From Methanobacteriota archaeon (GTDB lineage Archaea > Thermoplasmatota > Poseidoniia > Poseidoniales > Poseidoniaceae): a stretch of DNA of 14,464 bases. Below are positions 13,335 through 14,464 of the stretch, piece after piece; position 1 is the stretch's first letter, and each line of letters opens with the position of its first letter. The position numbers and the translations under genes were made by a program. The DNA lies in assembly GCA_018623995.1 (NCBI GenBank), contig JAAZUV010000020.1, positions 1-14,464 of the forward strand, in the 5' to 3' direction. Below the pieces are notes generated by a model, which did no database searches, was not told where the DNA came from, and worked only from the letters and a program-made list of their open reading frames with translations.

Positions 13335-13540
13335 GGCCACCTTCAATGCTGTGCAGGACCGGTCAAACCTGCACGGCCTAGCTACCTTGCGGATACGTGC
13401 CCGTCGTGCACAGCGTGACCACCGTGGCCCCCAACACCACAACCCCCACAGCCCCCTGGATGACGGACAGGGGGACTCTGATTCCACACCTGTCTCTTGA
13501 CGGTGGAAACCCCACACGTGTCGCGGCCCCCACTCCACGG
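13335..13540. ncRNA. Candidate structured non-coding RNA in a GC-rich intergenic region
   Basis: The 339-bp gap 13272-13610 has no credible gene. From 13381 to 13560, 114 of 180 bases are G or C, and the + strand is C-biased (22 C, 6 G in 13421-13460). It is rich in complementary segments: GGCCAC 13335-13340 with GTGGCC 13424-13429; GCTGTGCA 13348-13355 with TGCACAGC 13407-13414; a 10-bp hairpin 13348-13357 with 13368-13377; CCCCCTG 13452-13458 with CAGGGGG 13468-13474; and CCGTGG 13422-13427 with CCACGG 13535-13540. The 10-bp hairpin is fully paired only as + strand RNA (U-G pair at 13350/13375; an A-C mismatch on the other strand), weakly favouring the + strand. It lacks the SRP RNA GGAA-loop core, RNase P ACAGAA signature and tRNA T-loop. 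Ends and strand are unsure. Confidence 0.35.
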
Positions 13541-13581
13541 CACACTTGACAACAATCAGCGAATGCTTTCGACACGAATCC

Positions 13582-13587
13582 TTTAGA
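13582..13587 (+). promoter_or_regulatory. TATA-like box of the helicase gene
   Basis: TTTAGA in CCTTTAGAGG is centred 26-27 nt before the ATG at 13611, without a Shine-Dalgarno-like sequence before the start. On the opposite strand the same site reads CTCTAAAGG and could also drive transcription leftward into the GC-rich gap, starting near 13558. Confidence 0.5.
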
Positions 13588-13610
13588 GGGGTCGTCATTG
13601 TTCTCTCATT

Positions 13611-14464
13611 ATGTCAGGCGAAGAATCCTCCGCAATTTCGGAAGATATTCGCTACCTTGCACACGAAGAGGCTCGACCAGGCCAACTCGAGATGATTCAA
13701 GATTGCCTCAAAGCACTCCAACAAGGTGGACATCATCTCGCTGCTGCACCAACAGGTATCGGGAAAACAGCAGCAGCGTTAGCAGCGGCCATCGATGCTG
13801 CTCGGACAGCCAACGGCCCACGTACCATCTTTTTCTTGACCTCTCGACAGAGCCAACACAAGATTGTTGTCGATACGGTTCGTCGAATCAACGCACGACG
13901 ACCTCCTCAGGAGAAGGTACGTTTGGTCGATATGGTTGGACAATCGAGCATGTGTGTCCAACCATTTGCGAAAGAGTCACCACCGTTGTTTTCCCTTCTG
14001 TGCAGCCAAGCACGATCGCAGCGTACATGCAAACCTTACCTTACCCAAGCACCAGGACTGCGTCAGAGAATTCTCTCCGACCCATTGCATGTTGATGAGT
14101 TGGTCCAAATGGCGCAAACGCATTCTGAACACGGCGTTCCTACACTAACATGTCCATGGAAGGCTGCACGAGAAGCCGTGTCCTCAGCGGATGTGTTCGT
14201 CGGCGATTACAACCATCTCTTCGTTGATGCTGTTCGAGAAGCCTCGCTCAATGCAATGGAAGTTGATCTCTCCGATATTATTGTCATTGTTGATGAAGCA
14301 CACAACCTTCCAGACAGGATTCGGATGGGGATGGAGCGTCGGTTCACACCAACTGTGGTACGGAATGCAACCATCGATCTCGAAGAGTACACGGAAACCA
14401 TCGCCGAGGCTGCAGCATCGTTGGGCTCAGATGGTCTGCTTTTGCAAGCATCACTTACCTCATG
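13611..14464 (+). CDS. XPD/Rad3-type (DinG-related) DNA helicase with Fe-S cluster, N-terminal part
   Basis: Superfamily 2 5'-3' DNA helicase; only the first 284 codons are in the window and the frame is still open at its end. It begins MSGEESSAISEDIRYLAHEE, then ARPGQLEMI, followed by Walker A APTGIGKT (46-53, Lys52) and the DEAH box VDEAHNLPDR (227-236) that bind and hydrolyse ATP. Between them are four cysteines, C115, C131, C140 and C181 (the last in LTCPWKAAREA), in the order and setting of the 4Fe-4S domain of XPD, and VFVGDYNHLF (195-204), a family-typical stretch. Expected roles are unwinding in nucleotide excision repair or processing of replication structures. The gene appears to stand alone, with a TATA-like box 26-27 nt before the ATG. 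DinG and XPD cannot be separated safely without the C-terminal half. Confidence 0.92.
   Translation, partial: MSGEESSAISEDIRYLAHEEARPGQLEMIQDCLKALQQGGHHLAAAPTGIGKTAAALAAAIDAARTANGPRTIFFLTSRQSQHKIVVDTVRRINARRPPQEKVRLVDMVGQSSMCVQPFAKESPPLFSLLCSQARSQRTCKPYLTQAPGLRQRILSDPLHVDELVQMAQTHSEHGVPTLTCPWKAAREAVSSADVFVGDYNHLFVDAVREASLNAMEVDLSDIIVIVDEAHNLPDRIRMGMERRFTPTVVRNATIDLEEYTETIAEAAASLGSDGLLLQASLTS

Noticed and set aside
13294..13500. 68-residue open frame in the GC-rich gap, and longer frames on the other strand
   Set aside because: Composition is unlike proteins here (His/Arg/Pro-rich by C-richness), no start signal fits, and the codon pattern differs from all real genes in the window. They are explained by the C-biased non-coding sequence.
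12250..13513. 12-bp element GGGGTTTCCACC before gdhA (12250-12261) and in reverse at 13502-13513, possibly origin recognition boxes
   Set aside because: It matches only part of the archaeal ORB consensus, there is no Orc1/Cdc6 gene near, and about a dozen chance 12-bp matches are expected in a window of this size.
13272..13610. SRP RNA, RNase P RNA or tRNA in the GC-rich gap
   Set aside because: Neither strand shows the SRP helix-8 GGAA-loop/AGCAG core, the RNase P ACAGAA signature or a tRNA T-loop (TTCRANY) with an acceptor stem.

Overview
The window looks like a stretch of an archaeal chromosome, most likely a marine planktonic euryarchaeon of the Poseidoniales (Marine Group II) type. This is inferred from gene content and promoter style, not from a marker gene. 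The archaeal signs are an XPD/Rad3-type helicase with an Fe-S cluster, archaellin-like pilins, a ribbon-helix-helix regulator, and TATA-like boxes 26-27 nt before several start codons (leaderless or near-leaderless transcription). They sit beside bacterial-flavoured genes: a PlsC-type acyltransferase, an E. coli-type glutamate dehydrogenase and a propionyl-CoA carboxylase operon. That mixture is typical of this group.

Layout. At the left edge, on the minus strand, is the N-terminus of a B12-binding methylmalonyl-CoA mutase subunit. It diverges from a plus-strand glycerolipid acyltransferase with a long membrane-bound C-terminal part (284-1894). Next comes a compact plus-strand operon: carboxyltransferase beta subunit (pccB-like, 1934-3514), a 63-residue protein that may be an epsilon/OadG-like assembly subunit (3518-3709), a stand-alone biotin carboxyl carrier protein (3714-4124) and a small Cys/His protein (4164-4403). 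Carboxylase and mutase would together convert propionyl-CoA to succinyl-CoA. No biotin carboxylase is in the window.

The centre (4441-10889) is a cell-surface block. A 1545-residue secreted, membrane-anchored protein carries a Gly-rich region, a PPC-like domain, beta-sandwich regions, nine 27-residue and nine 33-residue calcium-binding thrombospondin type-3-like repeats, one C-terminal membrane anchor and a WW-like tail. It is followed by two paralogous archaellin/pilin-like proteins that each have two cysteines exactly 63 residues apart, then a small three-helix membrane protein. No pilus ATPase or platform protein is present.

The right part holds, on the minus strand, a bacterial-type NADP-glutamate dehydrogenase (10892-12247) and a TerB-like protein built of two copies of one helical unit (12336-12773). 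Divergent from these is a ribbon-helix-helix regulator (12897-13271) with repeats in its promoter. A 339-bp GC-rich, C-biased, strongly self-complementary non-coding stretch follows (13272-13610). The window ends inside an XPD/DinG-type helicase gene starting at 13611. The non-coding stretch and the pilin pair are the observations most worth follow-up.
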